Origin: Nocardia cyriacigeorgica
GTDB lineage: Bacteria > Actinomycetota > Actinomycetes > Mycobacteriales > Mycobacteriaceae
Assembly: GCF_010858045.1 (NCBI RefSeq)
Contig: NZ_JAAGVC010000003.1
Span: 124,001-188,000 of the forward strand
Direction of reading: 5' to 3'
DNA: 64,000 bases
Below are positions 53,163 through 63,462 of this stretch, piece by piece. Below the pieces are notes generated by a model, which saw only the letters and a program-made list of their open reading frames with translations, did not search any database and was not told the origin of the DNA. The position numbers and the translations under genes are program-made. Within the stretch, counting starts at the first letter, position 1. Each line of letters starts with the position of its first letter.

Positions 53163-53924
53163 TCAGAGCCGAAGGGTTTCCACCGCCGCCTCATGCAATG
53201 CCTGTCCGTAACCGGGCCCGTACCCGGCCGCATGGACGGCCAGCGGATGCAATTGATGCAGCGGCACCCGTGCCTGCCATCCATCGGCCAACCGATGCCG
53301 CGACTGGTATCCCTCGATGAGCTGCTCCAGGTAGGGGCAACCGAACAGCGCCAGCATCGCCAGATCGGTTTCCCGGTGCCCGCCGTGCGCGGCCGGATCG
53401 ATCAGCACGGCCCGCTCGCCGGTCCACACGACATTGCCGTTCCACAGATCGCCGTGGATCCGCGCGGGGGAGTCGCCGTCGTCGAAGCGTCCATCGGCCA
53501 CCACGGCGCAGGCCCGCTCGATGACGGTGCGCTGGGTGCGGTCCACATTGCCCGCGTCATAGGCGATGGCCAGGAACGGCACTACCCGTTCGGTGGCGTA
53601 GAACTCGCCCCACCGGTCGTGTTCGACGCTGCTCATCGGCCGCTTGCCGATGAAGATCTGCCCGGTGAAACCGGCGGGCGGACAACCGAATCCAGCACCG
53701 TCGGTGCCCGCGTCATGCATGCGCGCCAGTGCCTCGCCGAGGCGGTGGGCACAGTCCGCCGATGCCCGCCCGTGCGGCAGCCGCGCCATCTCGATATGCC
53801 CGCTGTCCACCGAGAGCACCTGGACCACCGGCGCTCCCGCGGCCTCGAGCCAGCGCAGCCCCGCCGCCTCGGCCGGATAGAAGTCCGGATGCTTCCCGGT
53901 ATCGGCCTTTCGAAAGGTGGTCAC
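53163..53924 (-). CDS. Fructosamine/ketosamine-3-kinase family protein
   Basis: 253 residues from GTG 53922-53924. It has an aminoglycoside-phosphotransferase-like fold: KHPDFYPAEAAGLRWLEAAGAPVVQVL near the N-terminus, catalytic loop ARIHGDLWNGNVVW (H-G-D-L-W-x-G-N) and metal-binding VLIDPAAHGGHRETDLAML. Family members phosphorylate ketosamine adducts on proteins and so reverse glycation; small-molecule kinases are the alternative. An in-frame ATG at 53943-53945 would add seven residues. It is divergent from the 54000 gene, with the KstR2-like palindrome between them. Confidence 0.85.
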   Translation of the reverse strand: MTTFRKADTGKHPDFYPAEAAGLRWLEAAGAPVVQVLSVDSGHIEMARLPHGRASADCAHRLGEALARMHDAGTDGAGFGCPPAGFTGQIFIGKRPMSSVEHDRWGEFYATERVVPFLAIAYDAGNVDRTQRTVIERACAVVADGRFDDGDSPARIHGDLWNGNVVWTGERAVLIDPAAHGGHRETDLAMLALFGCPYLEQLIEGYQSRHRLADGWQARVPLHQLHPLAVHAAGYGPGYGQALHEAAVETLRL

Positions 53925-53974
53925 GCCGCCACCGTACGACCGCATACCGCGAGCCCGGAAACGCCCTCCTGACA

Positions 53975-53993
53975 ACCAAGCGCTTGCTAGACT
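53975..53993 (+). promoter_or_regulatory. KstR2-type palindrome overlapping a promoter
   Basis: ACCAAGCGCTTGCT (53975-53988) fits A-n-CAAG-nn-CTTG-n-T, the motif I recall for the TetR repressor KstR2 of late cholesterol catabolism. It is followed at once by TAGACT (53988-53993), a -10 whose start would fall on the A of the ATG at 54000, giving a leaderless mRNA. The site separates two divergent genes. Confidence 0.6.
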
Positions 53994-53999
53994 CGGCTG

Positions 54000-55079
54000 A
54001 TGATCTCCACAGCGGTGTGGGGCACCGGAAACGTCGGCCGCGCGGCCATCCGCGCCGTCGCGGCGCATCCCGGGCTGGAACTCGCCGACGTCATCGTGCA
54101 CAACCCGGCCAAGGCCGGCCGGGACGCGGGGGAACTGGCCGGTCTCGACCAGGAACTCGGCGTCGCTGCCACCACCGATGCCGCCGCCGTGCTGGCCTCG
54201 AAACCACGCGCGGTGGTGTACGCGGCCTCCGGTGACATCCGCCCCGACGACGCCCTGGCCGATATCGTTGCCGCCGTCGCCGCGGGCGCGGTGGTCGTCA
54301 CTCCCGCCCTCTATGCCTTCTACGACGCCCGCAACGCACCCGCCGAGCAGCGCGCGAAGGTCCTCGCCGCGATCGAATCCGGCGGCGGGTCGCTCTTCGT
54401 CTCCGGGGTCGATCCCGGGTGGGGTAACGATGTGCTGCCGCTGCTGATGAGCGGGCTCGGCACCGTCGTCGAAGGCATTCGCTGCCAGGAGATCTTCGAC
54501 TACTCCAGCTACGACCAGCCCGATTCGGTGCGCTACCTGGTCGGCATGGGCCAGCCGATGGATTACGCACCGCCCATGGTGGCTCCCGGCGTGCCGACGA
54601 TGGTGTGGGGCGGCCAGATTCGGCTCATGGCGCGTGCGCTCGGTGTCGAACTCGACGAGATCCGCGAAACCCTCGACCGCCGCGAACTCGAGACCTCGAT
54701 CGGCACGGCCTCGATGGGGGAGTTCGCGGCAGGCACCCAGGGCGCGCTGCGGTTCGAGGTGCAGGGCATCGTCGCGGGGGAGCCGGCGATCGTCATCGAA
54801 CACATCACCCGCATCCATCCCAGCTGCGCACCCGACTGGCCGGTCCCGCCGAACGGGTCCGGTGCGCACCGGGTCATCGTGGAAGGCCGCCCGCGTCTCG
54901 AAGTCACCATCGAGGCCACCGATGAGGACGGCAACTACGCCGCAGGCGGCAATGCCACCGCGGTCGGGCGGCTCGTCGGCGCGATCGACTGGCTCACCGA
55001 GACGAGCCCCGGACTCTACGACGCGCTCGATGTCCCGCTGCGACCGGCGGTGGGCAGGCTGGGAAGGAACCGGACATGA
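54000..55079 (+). CDS. NAD(P)H-dependent amine dehydrogenase/dihydrodipicolinate reductase-like protein
   Basis: 359 residues, Rossmann protein starting AVWGTGNVGRAAIRAVAAHPGLELADVIVHNPAKAGRDAGEL, the N-terminal dinucleotide-binding pattern of DapB-like and amine dehydrogenase-like proteins common in mycobacteria. The middle has VDPGWGNDVLPLLMSGL and YSSYDQPDSVRYLVGMG. The substrate is unknown; homologues occur in steroid- and alcohol-degrading gene sets. The ATG at 54000 sits 7 bases after TAGACT and lacks a Shine-Dalgarno, so it is probably leaderless. It overlaps the next gene by four bases (ATGA). Confidence 0.82.
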   Translation: MISTAVWGTGNVGRAAIRAVAAHPGLELADVIVHNPAKAGRDAGELAGLDQELGVAATTDAAAVLASKPRAVVYAASGDIRPDDALADIVAAVAAGAVVVTPALYAFYDARNAPAEQRAKVLAAIESGGGSLFVSGVDPGWGNDVLPLLMSGLGTVVEGIRCQEIFDYSSYDQPDSVRYLVGMGQPMDYAPPMVAPGVPTMVWGGQIRLMARALGVELDEIRETLDRRELETSIGTASMGEFAAGTQGALRFEVQGIVAGEPAIVIEHITRIHPSCAPDWPVPPNGSGAHRVIVEGRPRLEVTIEATDEDGNYAAGGNATAVGRLVGAIDWLTETSPGLYDALDVPLRPAVGRLGRNRT

Positions 55080-55573
55080 GGATCGACATTCCGGAGGGCA
55101 AGGACCCGATCGGCTACGTCTGGGGCGAGATGGTGCCGGGAATCGGGGTCGCCGCATCGAATTTCTCGCTCGCGGTGTATTCCCACTCCACGCTCGGGCT
55201 GGCCGAATTCGAGGCCGCGCGATTGCGCATCGCGCAGCTCAACGGCTGTCTGTTCTGCCTGGACTGGCGCACCGAACGCGACGGCCAGAAGGTCGATCCC
55301 GGTTTCCTCGACGCCGTCGCCGATTGGCGTAACACCGACGCCTTCGACGAGCGCACCCGGCTGGCCGCCGAGTACGCCGAACGCTACGCCCTCGACCACC
55401 ACAACCTCGACGACGAGTTCTGGGCCCGAATGTCGGCCTGCTACAGCCAGGCCGAGATCGTCGAGCTGAGTATGAGCATCGGGTCCTGGCTGGCCTTCGG
55501 CCGGCTCAATCACGTCCTCGGACTCGACGCGGTCTGCGTGCTGCCCGGCCATTCCGGAAGCGCGACACCATGA
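55076..55573 (+). CDS. Carboxymuconolactone decarboxylase/AhpD-like protein
   Basis: 165 residues, all-helical. The CMD/AhpD signature EAARLRIAQLNGCLFCLDWRT includes C-L-F-C at the redox position, with the following His replaced by Asp/Trp context. Members are small thiol peroxidase partners or decarboxylases. Here the two-gene operon with an amine dehydrogenase-like reductase recurs in mycobacterial genomes. ATG 55076 overlaps the previous stop. Confidence 0.82.
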   Translation: MRIDIPEGKDPIGYVWGEMVPGIGVAASNFSLAVYSHSTLGLAEFEAARLRIAQLNGCLFCLDWRTERDGQKVDPGFLDAVADWRNTDAFDERTRLAAEYAERYALDHHNLDDEFWARMSACYSQAEIVELSMSIGSWLAFGRLNHVLGLDAVCVLPGHSGSATP

Positions 55574-55582
55574 CGCGCTGAG

Positions 55583-55608
55583 GTTTGCTCCCGGTACGCG
55601 CGGGGTAC
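55583..55608 (+). promoter_or_regulatory. GTTT-N16-GGGTAC promoter (SigF/SigB type) of the BCCT gene
   Basis: GTTT (55583-55586), 16 bases, GGGTAC (55603-55608). Same architecture as the one at 37367-37392, one base off the usual GGGTAT. It lies about 190 bases before the transporter start; a vegetative-type TACGGT nearer the gene may also be used. Confidence 0.5.
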
Positions 55609-55797
55609 CGAATACTCGCCCCTCGCGACGGACCGGCTCGGCCGCCGCGGCGGGTCGCAACGTGCCGGATGAGCTGCGCAGACCGCGCCGACGCAAGTGT
55701 TGTGCGTCCTGGCGCCGCGTGCACGCTGTACGGTTGCTGCGGGAAGAGAACAACCGCCTACCAGCGGTCGTTCGCGATCTGAAAGGACTCCGATTCA

Positions 55798-57534
55798 ATG
55801 TCGATCGGCGCCGACAGGAATTCCCGGGACACCGAAGCGACGGTGCACCGGGTTGCTGGCAGATCACCGGCGAAACCAGGACTCGACCGTCTCGTCTTCG
55901 GCGTCACGGCGATCGGGTCCTTGGCGTTCGTGGCATGGGGCATCATCGACCGGACCAGCTTGGCCACCGCGGCGGGAAACGCGCAGACCTGGGTGATCAG
56001 CAATACCGGCTGGTTGTTCGTGCTCATCGCGACGGTCTTCGTGGTCTATGTGATCTGGCTGGCCGCAAGCAGATACGGCAAGATCCCGCTCGGGGCCGAC
56101 GGCGAGAAACCCGAATTCCGCACCGTCTCCTGGATCGCGATGATGTTCAGCGCCGGGATGGGCATCGGCCTGATGTTCTGGGGCGTGGCCGAACCGCTGT
56201 CGCATTTCGTGAGCCCGCCGCCGGGCACGGCCGAACCGGGTAGCCCGGAGGCCGCCGAGATCGCCATGGCCACCACCCTGTTCCACTGGACCCTGCATCC
56301 CTGGGCGATCTACGCCGTCGCCGGACTGGCCATCGCCTACAGCACCTTCCGCCGCGGTCGCTCGCAGTTGATCTCCTCGGTGTTCCGCCCGATTCTCGGC
56401 CGCAGAGCCGACGGCATCGGCGGCCAGGCGATCAACATGATGGCCATTTTCGCGACCCTGTTCGGATCGGCGGCGTCGCTGGGTCTCGGTGCGCTGCAGA
56501 TCGGAGCCGGGATGGAGTTCAACGGCTGGATCGACGCCATCGGCAAGGTCGGTCTCGTCGCCATCATCTGCGGTCTGACCATCGCCTTCATCTTCTCGGC
56601 CGTGTCGGGCATCGATCGTGGCATCCAATGGCTGTCCAACATCAATATGGTGCTGGCGCTTGCGGTCGCGGCATTCGTGTTCATCGCCGGACCCACGCTG
56701 GTCATGCTCAACTTCCTGCCCGCCGCCATCGGCGACTACATCGCCATGCTGCCGACCATGGCCTCGCGGACCGGTGTCGCCGGCGGCGAAGCGATGGAGA
56801 CCTGGCTATCGAGCTGGACCATCTTCTACTGGGCGTGGTGGATTTCCTGGACCCCCTTCGTCGGCATGTTCATCGCGCGAATCAGTCGTGGCCGCACCAT
56901 CCGTCAGTTCGTCACCGGTGTGCTGCTGGTGCCGAGCGTGGTCAGCCTGATCTGGTTCGTCATCTTCGGCGGCGCGGGCATCCAGCAGCAGAGCCAGACC
57001 AACGATCTGACCGAGGCCGACGGTTCGGTGAACGAGAACTTCGCGCTGTTCCATCTGCTCGATCACTATCCGCTGGCGTCGTTCACCGCCGGACTGGTGA
57101 TGGTGCTGGTGGCGATCTTCTTCGTCTCCGGCGCCGACGCGGCCTCCATCGTGATGGGCACGTTGTCGGAGAAGGGCAGCATCGAACCCTCGCGGCCCAC
57201 GGTCATCTTCTGGGGTTCGGCCACCGGCGCGGTGGCGGCCATCATGCTCGTCATCGCCGATCCCGCAAATCTGGGCGGCGCGCTGACCGGGCTGCAAGCG
57301 CTCACCACGGTGGTCTCGCTGCCGTTCATGGTGGTGATGGGCTTCATGTGCGTCTCGCTGTATCGCGATCTGCGTGCCGACCCGATCATCCAGCGCGAGG
57401 ATCTCGGCGTGCAGCTGGTGGTCGACGCGGTCGTGCAGGGCACCGAGCGCCACGACGGCGAATTCGAATTGGTCACCGAGGCCGTGGTGGCGGAGGAACC
57501 CGACGATTCACCGGAAGACCGCACGGCCAGCTGA
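55798..57534 (+). CDS. BCCT-family betaine/carnitine/choline or ectoine transporter
   Basis: 578 residues with about twelve membrane helices. The glycine-rich motif GMGIGLMFWGVAEPLSHF (residues 121-138) and the Trp-rich WAWWISWTPFVGMFIARISRGRTIRQF are the core of BetP-type sodium-coupled importers of compatible solutes. The C-terminal tail after about residue 520 is long and acidic (LVTEAVVAEEPDDSPED), unlike the basic osmosensing tail of BetP. Ligand could be glycine betaine, choline or ectoine. ATG at 55798 behind AAAGGA, about 11 bases away. Presence in a window with ectABCD and a stress-type promoter supports an osmotic role. Confidence 0.9.
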   Translation: MSIGADRNSRDTEATVHRVAGRSPAKPGLDRLVFGVTAIGSLAFVAWGIIDRTSLATAAGNAQTWVISNTGWLFVLIATVFVVYVIWLAASRYGKIPLGADGEKPEFRTVSWIAMMFSAGMGIGLMFWGVAEPLSHFVSPPPGTAEPGSPEAAEIAMATTLFHWTLHPWAIYAVAGLAIAYSTFRRGRSQLISSVFRPILGRRADGIGGQAINMMAIFATLFGSAASLGLGALQIGAGMEFNGWIDAIGKVGLVAIICGLTIAFIFSAVSGIDRGIQWLSNINMVLALAVAAFVFIAGPTLVMLNFLPAAIGDYIAMLPTMASRTGVAGGEAMETWLSSWTIFYWAWWISWTPFVGMFIARISRGRTIRQFVTGVLLVPSVVSLIWFVIFGGAGIQQQSQTNDLTEADGSVNENFALFHLLDHYPLASFTAGLVMVLVAIFFVSGADAASIVMGTLSEKGSIEPSRPTVIFWGSATGAVAAIMLVIADPANLGGALTGLQALTTVVSLPFMVVMGFMCVSLYRDLRADPIIQREDLGVQLVVDAVVQGTERHDGEFELVTEAVVAEEPDDSPEDRTAS

Positions 57535-57563
57535 CTCTCGCGTTCATCCGGCCCGGCGGCGTC

Positions 57564-59546
<1,983 letters not shown>

Positions 59547-59592
59547 CGGGGAGTGCTCCGTTCGAAATCGGCGCGGCGTAGGACTACAGGAA

Positions 59593-59631
59593 TACATGTA
59601 CATGTCTTCATGTAATCCCGCAAGGTACAGT
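59593..59631. promoter_or_regulatory. NmtR operator and leaderless nmtR promoter
   Basis: TACATG at 59593-59598 and 59599-59604 with CATGTA at 59595-59600 and 59609-59614 make overlapping inverted repeats of SmtB/ArsR type. TACAGT (59626-59631) is 6 bases before the nmtR GTG, so nmtR mRNA is probably leaderless. Repressor bound here would also cover the ctpJ promoter. Confidence 0.65.
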
Positions 59632-59637
59632 GATCTC

Positions 59638-59994
59638 GTGGGACACGGAGTCGAGGGCAGAACAACGCCGCCCGCCCAGCTGGATGCCGATTCGGCGGCA
59701 ACGGTGGCAGCGACTCTGCAGGCCTTGGCCACACCGAGCCGGCTACGGATCCTGACCAGGCTGCGGCACGGCCCGTGCTCGGTGGGGGATCTGGTGGACG
59801 CCGTCGAGATGGAACAGTCCGCGGTTTCCCATCAGTTGCGACTGTTGCGTGCCATGGGATTGGTCACGGGTTCGCGGCAGGGCAGAAGCGTCATCTACCG
59901 GCTCTACGACAGTCATGTGGCGATGCTGCTGGACGAAGCCGTCTATCACATCGAGCATCTCGGGCTCGGCATCGCCGACGACGAGACGGCCTGA
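59638..59994 (+). CDS. nmtR: ArsR/SmtB-family Ni(II)/Co(II) sensor NmtR
   Basis: 118 residues, starting MGHGVEGR as in M. tuberculosis NmtR. The N-terminal Gly2-His3, and Asp91, His93, His104, His107 in the last helix, all known NmtR metal ligands, are conserved at the same numbers. HTH: CSVGDLVDAVEMEQSAVSHQLRLLRAMGLV (about 47-76), recognition helix QSAVSHQL. Metal binding releases DNA and lets the divergent exporter gene ctpJ be expressed. GTG start at 59638; an upstream in-frame extension is not coding because it overlaps the ctpJ 5' end. Confidence 0.93.
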   Translation: MGHGVEGRTTPPAQLDADSAATVAATLQALATPSRLRILTRLRHGPCSVGDLVDAVEMEQSAVSHQLRLLRAMGLVTGSRQGRSVIYRLYDSHVAMLLDEAVYHIEHLGLGIADDETA

Positions 59995-60091
59995 CCCGGA
60001 CCGCTCGAGTCTGGATCGATTGTGGCGCAACCGAATTGTCGCAGCCGCGGTACGTGGTGGCGGAACCAGGAGGCCCGACACCACGCCTGGA

Positions 60092-60673
60092 TCACTGAAT
60101 GGCGAAGCGCAGCAGCGCCTGCTTATCGCCCTGCTTGATCTTGCCCTTGCGGTTGAGCACCTCGAGCTGCCAGCTCGCACCGGAACGGAACGCGCGCGCC
60201 ACCGCGTTGGCATTGTCGGCGCCCAACAGCGACGGCCAGATATCGGCGACCTGCTGGGTGTCGCCGCCGGTCGCGTCATAGACCTTGAACGAGATATTGT
60301 TCGCCTTCTCGAAAGACGAGCCCTTCTTGAACGCGGCCGCGACGAACACGATCGAATCGATGCCGCCGGGCACATCGGCGAAGGTGACCTGAACGGTCTC
60401 ATCGTCGCCGGACGCGGCGCCGGTCTGCTCGTCACCGCTGTGCAGGACCGCACCATTGCCGAGCGGGTCGAGCGAATCCAGGCCGGCGAATCGCACCGGC
60501 TCTGCCCCCTGCATGAGAATCGCGATCAGATCCAGGTCGACGCCGCGCTTGCGCCGAGCCCAGCCGAGCGCGCCGCCGCTGGCACCCGCGGACGGGTCCC
60601 AGCTCACCCCGACACTCAGTTTGGTGATGCCGCTCAGATCCGCGGCACCGTCTTCTTTCTTGAGCGTGATCAT
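60092..60673 (-). CDS. TerD-family calcium-binding stress protein
   Basis: 193 residues. TerD signatures: MITLKKEDGAADLSGITKLSVGVSWDPS, RKRGVDLDLIAIL, DEQTGAASGDDETVQVTFADVPGGIDSIVFVAAA and DATGGDTQQVAD, in which Asp/Asn clusters bind calcium. TerD proteins accompany tellurite and general stress responses; several actinobacterial paralogues are linked to differentiation. ATG at 60671-60673 behind GAGG. No other ter gene is near. Its 3' end faces nmtR. Confidence 0.9.
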   Translation of the reverse strand: MITLKKEDGAADLSGITKLSVGVSWDPSAGASGGALGWARRKRGVDLDLIAILMQGAEPVRFAGLDSLDPLGNGAVLHSGDEQTGAASGDDETVQVTFADVPGGIDSIVFVAAAFKKGSSFEKANNISFKVYDATGGDTQQVADIWPSLLGADNANAVARAFRSGASWQLEVLNRKGKIKQGDKQALLRFAIQ

Positions 60674-60759
60674 GGGCCTCAGCGTACCCACGAACGAGTC
60701 GGCAGGCAGGGCAGCGAGTTCCGCGACCATGATCGCGGAACCCGCTGTGACCGTGCGGC

Positions 60760-61599
60760 TCAGCGCTTGCGGCCGACCCCGCCGAGCATCACTCGTTCCT
60801 CGGGGTACGGTTCGCGGATCGCCGGGCCCATCGGCCACCACTGCTCGAGTTCGACCAGGCCCGGCTCGATCAGCTCGAGATCGTGGAAGTAGGCGGCGAT
60901 CTCCTCCTTGGTGCGGTACCAGCCCGAACCGAGCCCCATCTCGGTGAACTGACGCTGCAGGCGCACGGCGAGCTCGGCGAGGTCGGAACCGTCGTTCGGG
61001 TTCCAGAAATGCGTGATGGCAACGTAGGAACCGGAGGGCAGCGCGTCGATGTACTGGCGCATGATGCCGACAGGATCGAGATCGTCGTCCACGTGATGCA
61101 GGATGCCGCACAGGATGAGACCGAGCGGCCGCTCGAGATCGAGGTGCCGGGTGACCTCCTCGTCTTTGAGCAACGTCTCGGGCTGCGTCAGATCCGCCGG
61201 AACGAAATGGGTGTACTCGTTCTGTTCGAGCAGTACCCGTCCGTGTGCGTTGCACACCGGATCGTTGTCGACGTAGACGACGGTCGCCTCCGGATTCTGG
61301 CTCTGGGCGATCTCGTGCGTGTTGCCGACCGTCGGCAGGCCCGCGCCGATGTCGAGGAATTGGTCGATGCCGACCGTGCCCGCGAGATAGCGGGTGACCC
61401 GGTGCAGCCAGCGCCGGTTCATCTTCGACACGTCGCGCTGGCGGGGCGCGGCTTGCAGGATCATGTCGAACGCGGCGCGGTCGACGTCGTAGTTGTCTTT
61501 GCCACCCAGGCTCACGTCGTAGACGCGCGCGATGCTCGCTCGGGTGGTGTCCACGCCGACCGGAACGCGAACACCGGTCTGGGGAGCGGGTTGGGACAT
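60760..61599 (-). CDS. DUF574-type SAM-dependent methyltransferase, copy 1
   Basis: 279 residues, PF04672-like. N-terminal SIARVYDVSLGGKDNYDVDRAAFD, motif I FLDIGAGLPTVGNTHEIAQ, VVYVDNDPVC, then ILCGILHHVDDD and YVAITHFWNP. The D-x-G-(A/S)-G-L-P-T-x-x-N-x-H signature defines the family, which is greatly expanded in Streptomyces and Nocardia and often sits near XRE/DUF5753 regulators. Substrate unknown. ATG at 61597-61599 behind AGAGAGG. A second copy lies 680 bases upstream. Confidence 0.85.
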   Translation of the reverse strand: MSQPAPQTGVRVPVGVDTTRASIARVYDVSLGGKDNYDVDRAAFDMILQAAPRQRDVSKMNRRWLHRVTRYLAGTVGIDQFLDIGAGLPTVGNTHEIAQSQNPEATVVYVDNDPVCNAHGRVLLEQNEYTHFVPADLTQPETLLKDEEVTRHLDLERPLGLILCGILHHVDDDLDPVGIMRQYIDALPSGSYVAITHFWNPNDGSDLAELAVRLQRQFTEMGLGSGWYRTKEEIAAYFHDLELIEPGLVELEQWWPMGPAIREPYPEERVMLGGVGRKR

Positions 61600-61741
61600 C
61601 GAGAACCTCTCTCTGCAATAACTGTGATACGGCTCACTCAGCGTAGGGGCCGCTGAGCGTCCCGGCAATGGGTCCGGTTGCATTCGGGCGGCACGGGATT
61701 CGCCGCCGAGGGTGCTCCCGGAGGACGTGCGGTGCCGCGGG

Positions 61742-62221
61742 TCAGGCCGAGACGCGGTCGAGGCGTCGGCCGGGCAGCCAGCCGGCGCCGACGTGGGTGA
61801 CCCGCCACCAGTCGACATGGACGAGCAGCGCTTCCACCGGGGTGGCGAAGAACGGCTCGATCATCGGTTCCTTTTGTACCAGCGCCTGGAACGTCTCGTC
61901 CCGGTCGGCGGGATCGCGCACCTCGACGGTGCCGAGGCCCTGGGCGAAGGGGTCGGTGAATCCGCCGCTGACCACCTTGATGCCGACATTGGGGTTGGCG
62001 CGCAGGGCCTCCAGCGTGCGGCCGCCCGATTCCAGGATCAGGGTGAGCCGGAACGGGTCGTCGTCGAGGTGGGTGAAGAACGCGCTCGAGCACCAGTTCA
62101 CGCCGTCTTTGGACGTCGCGAGGTCGATGCTGGTGGTGGCGAGTATGCCGGCGAGCTTGTCCCGGACGTCCTGCTCGGTGATCTGTGCGTTGCCGGTGGT
62201 GGTGTCGGCGTCCGCTGACAT
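61742..62221 (-). CDS. Pyridoxamine 5'-phosphate oxidase/F420-reductase-fold protein
   Basis: 159 residues, split-barrel flavin/F420-binding fold. The first part DVRDKLAGILATTSIDLATSKDGVNWCSSAFFTHLDDD places the cofactor site; the later strand ALRANPNVGIKVVSGGFTDPFAQGLGTVEV is typical. Cofactor (FMN, heme, F420) is not decided by sequence alone. It lies between the two DUF574 methyltransferase genes on the same strand, 55 bases after one and 142 before the other. Confidence 0.75.
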   Translation of the reverse strand: MSADADTTTGNAQITEQDVRDKLAGILATTSIDLATSKDGVNWCSSAFFTHLDDDPFRLTLILESGGRTLEALRANPNVGIKVVSGGFTDPFAQGLGTVEVRDPADRDETFQALVQKEPMIEPFFATPVEALLVHVDWWRVTHVGAGWLPGRRLDRVSA

Positions 62222-62276
62222 GGCGGCCTCCTGTGATCGTGTGAATCGAATGCGAACAGTGGAACGGATGTGCGAG

Positions 62277-63110
62277 TTACGGTTTGCGGCCGACGCCGCC
62301 GATGATCAGGTACTCGTCCGGGACGCGCTCGCGCTCGTCGGGCCCCCAGGGCCACCAGTCGTCGAGCGGTACCAGTCCCGGTTCGAGCAGTTCCAGCCCG
62401 TCGAAGAACGGCATCAGTTCCTCGCGGGTGCGCCAGCGGCCGGTGCCGAGGCCTTCGTCGTGCAGGGCGCGTTCGGCGCGGCGGGCCAGCTGATGCAATT
62501 CGGCGTCTTCGCTGCCGGGATCGAAGAAGTGGCTGATCATGACGTAGGAGCCGGGCGCGAGCCGGTCGATGTACTGGGCCATGATGCCCGCCGGATCGCG
62601 ATCGTCGTCGACGTGATGCAAAGTGCCGCATTGCATCATCAGCAGCGGCTTGCTCAGGTCGAGGTACTGGTTCACGGCCGGATGTCCGAGGACCTCATCG
62701 GGCTTGGTGAGATCGAGATCGAGGAAATGGGTGTACTCGTTGGCTTCGAGCAGTTCCTTGCCGCGGCGCACGCACACCGGGTCGTTGTCGACATAGACGA
62801 CCATGACCTCCGCGCCCAGTTCCTGAGCGATCTCGTGGGTGTTCTTCTGCGTCGGTAGTCCGCTGCCAAGATCCAGGATCTGCGTCATGCCCACCTGACT
62901 GGTCAGGTAGCGGACCACCCGTTCGAGCCAGCGCCGGTTCGCCACGCCGACCGCATTCTGGTTCGGCACAACAGTCAGTAAGTGTTCGTAGACTCTACGA
63001 TCGACCTCGAACCAGTCCGTACCGCCCAGTCCGTAGTCGTAGACGCGGGCAATGCTCGGCGTGTCAGGGTCGACACGCCCACCGAGATCCTCATCATCCA
63101 TCGGCATCAT
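62277..63110 (-). CDS. DUF574-type SAM-dependent methyltransferase, copy 2
   Basis: 277 residues and clearly paralogous to the 60760-61599 product: SIARVYDYGLGGTDWFEVDRRVYE, ILDLGSGLPTQKNTHEIAQ, VVYVDNDPVC, QCGTLHHVDDDRDP and YVMISHFFDPG align one to one. The conserved HHVDDD and DNDPVC segments suggest the same reaction on different substrates. Start ATG at 63108-63110, with a second ATG 3 bases in. It is divergent from the XRE regulator across a 352-base region. Confidence 0.85.
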   Translation of the reverse strand: MMPMDDEDLGGRVDPDTPSIARVYDYGLGGTDWFEVDRRVYEHLLTVVPNQNAVGVANRRWLERVVRYLTSQVGMTQILDLGSGLPTQKNTHEIAQELGAEVMVVYVDNDPVCVRRGKELLEANEYTHFLDLDLTKPDEVLGHPAVNQYLDLSKPLLMMQCGTLHHVDDDRDPAGIMAQYIDRLAPGSYVMISHFFDPGSEDAELHQLARRAERALHDEGLGTGRWRTREELMPFFDGLELLEPGLVPLDDWWPWGPDERERVPDEYLIIGGVGRKP

Positions 63111-63462
63111 GGGGCTCCTCTCCCATCGGCTCCCACGACTGTGACTCTACGCACCGCGCGTACGCCGCGCGCGGTATCGGGAAGAAGATATGCCGTTGTC
63201 CCGCTGGGACATCCACGCACGACGGTCATTGGTGACGCGATCGGTCACCGCGCACCGGCGCGAGGTGCAACTCGACGACCGACCAGTCTGTGCCGAACGC
63301 GGCCACACGCGGCGCCCGGCCCCCCGCGACGATGATCGCCGACGGGTAACGGGCTCCGGTGGTTTCGCTATAGGAGCGAGTAGGATCTGCAACCGACGCG
63401 GTGGAACCGGTGGGTGTGACCGGGCAGATCGCGGTCTAACCACTATCGGCCAGAGGCGGTCC
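63111..63462. other. Divergent promoter region without genes
   Basis: 352 bases between the methyltransferase and the XRE regulator. TATAGG and TAGGAT occur near 63369-63390 in front of the regulator and could be -10 elements. I see no ORF with a credible start and no clear operator. Confidence 0.5.

Noticed and set aside
53925..55157. Open frame joined to the fructosamine kinase on the minus strand
   Set aside because: Antisense to the well-defined 54000-55079 gene; high GC keeps the opposite frame open.
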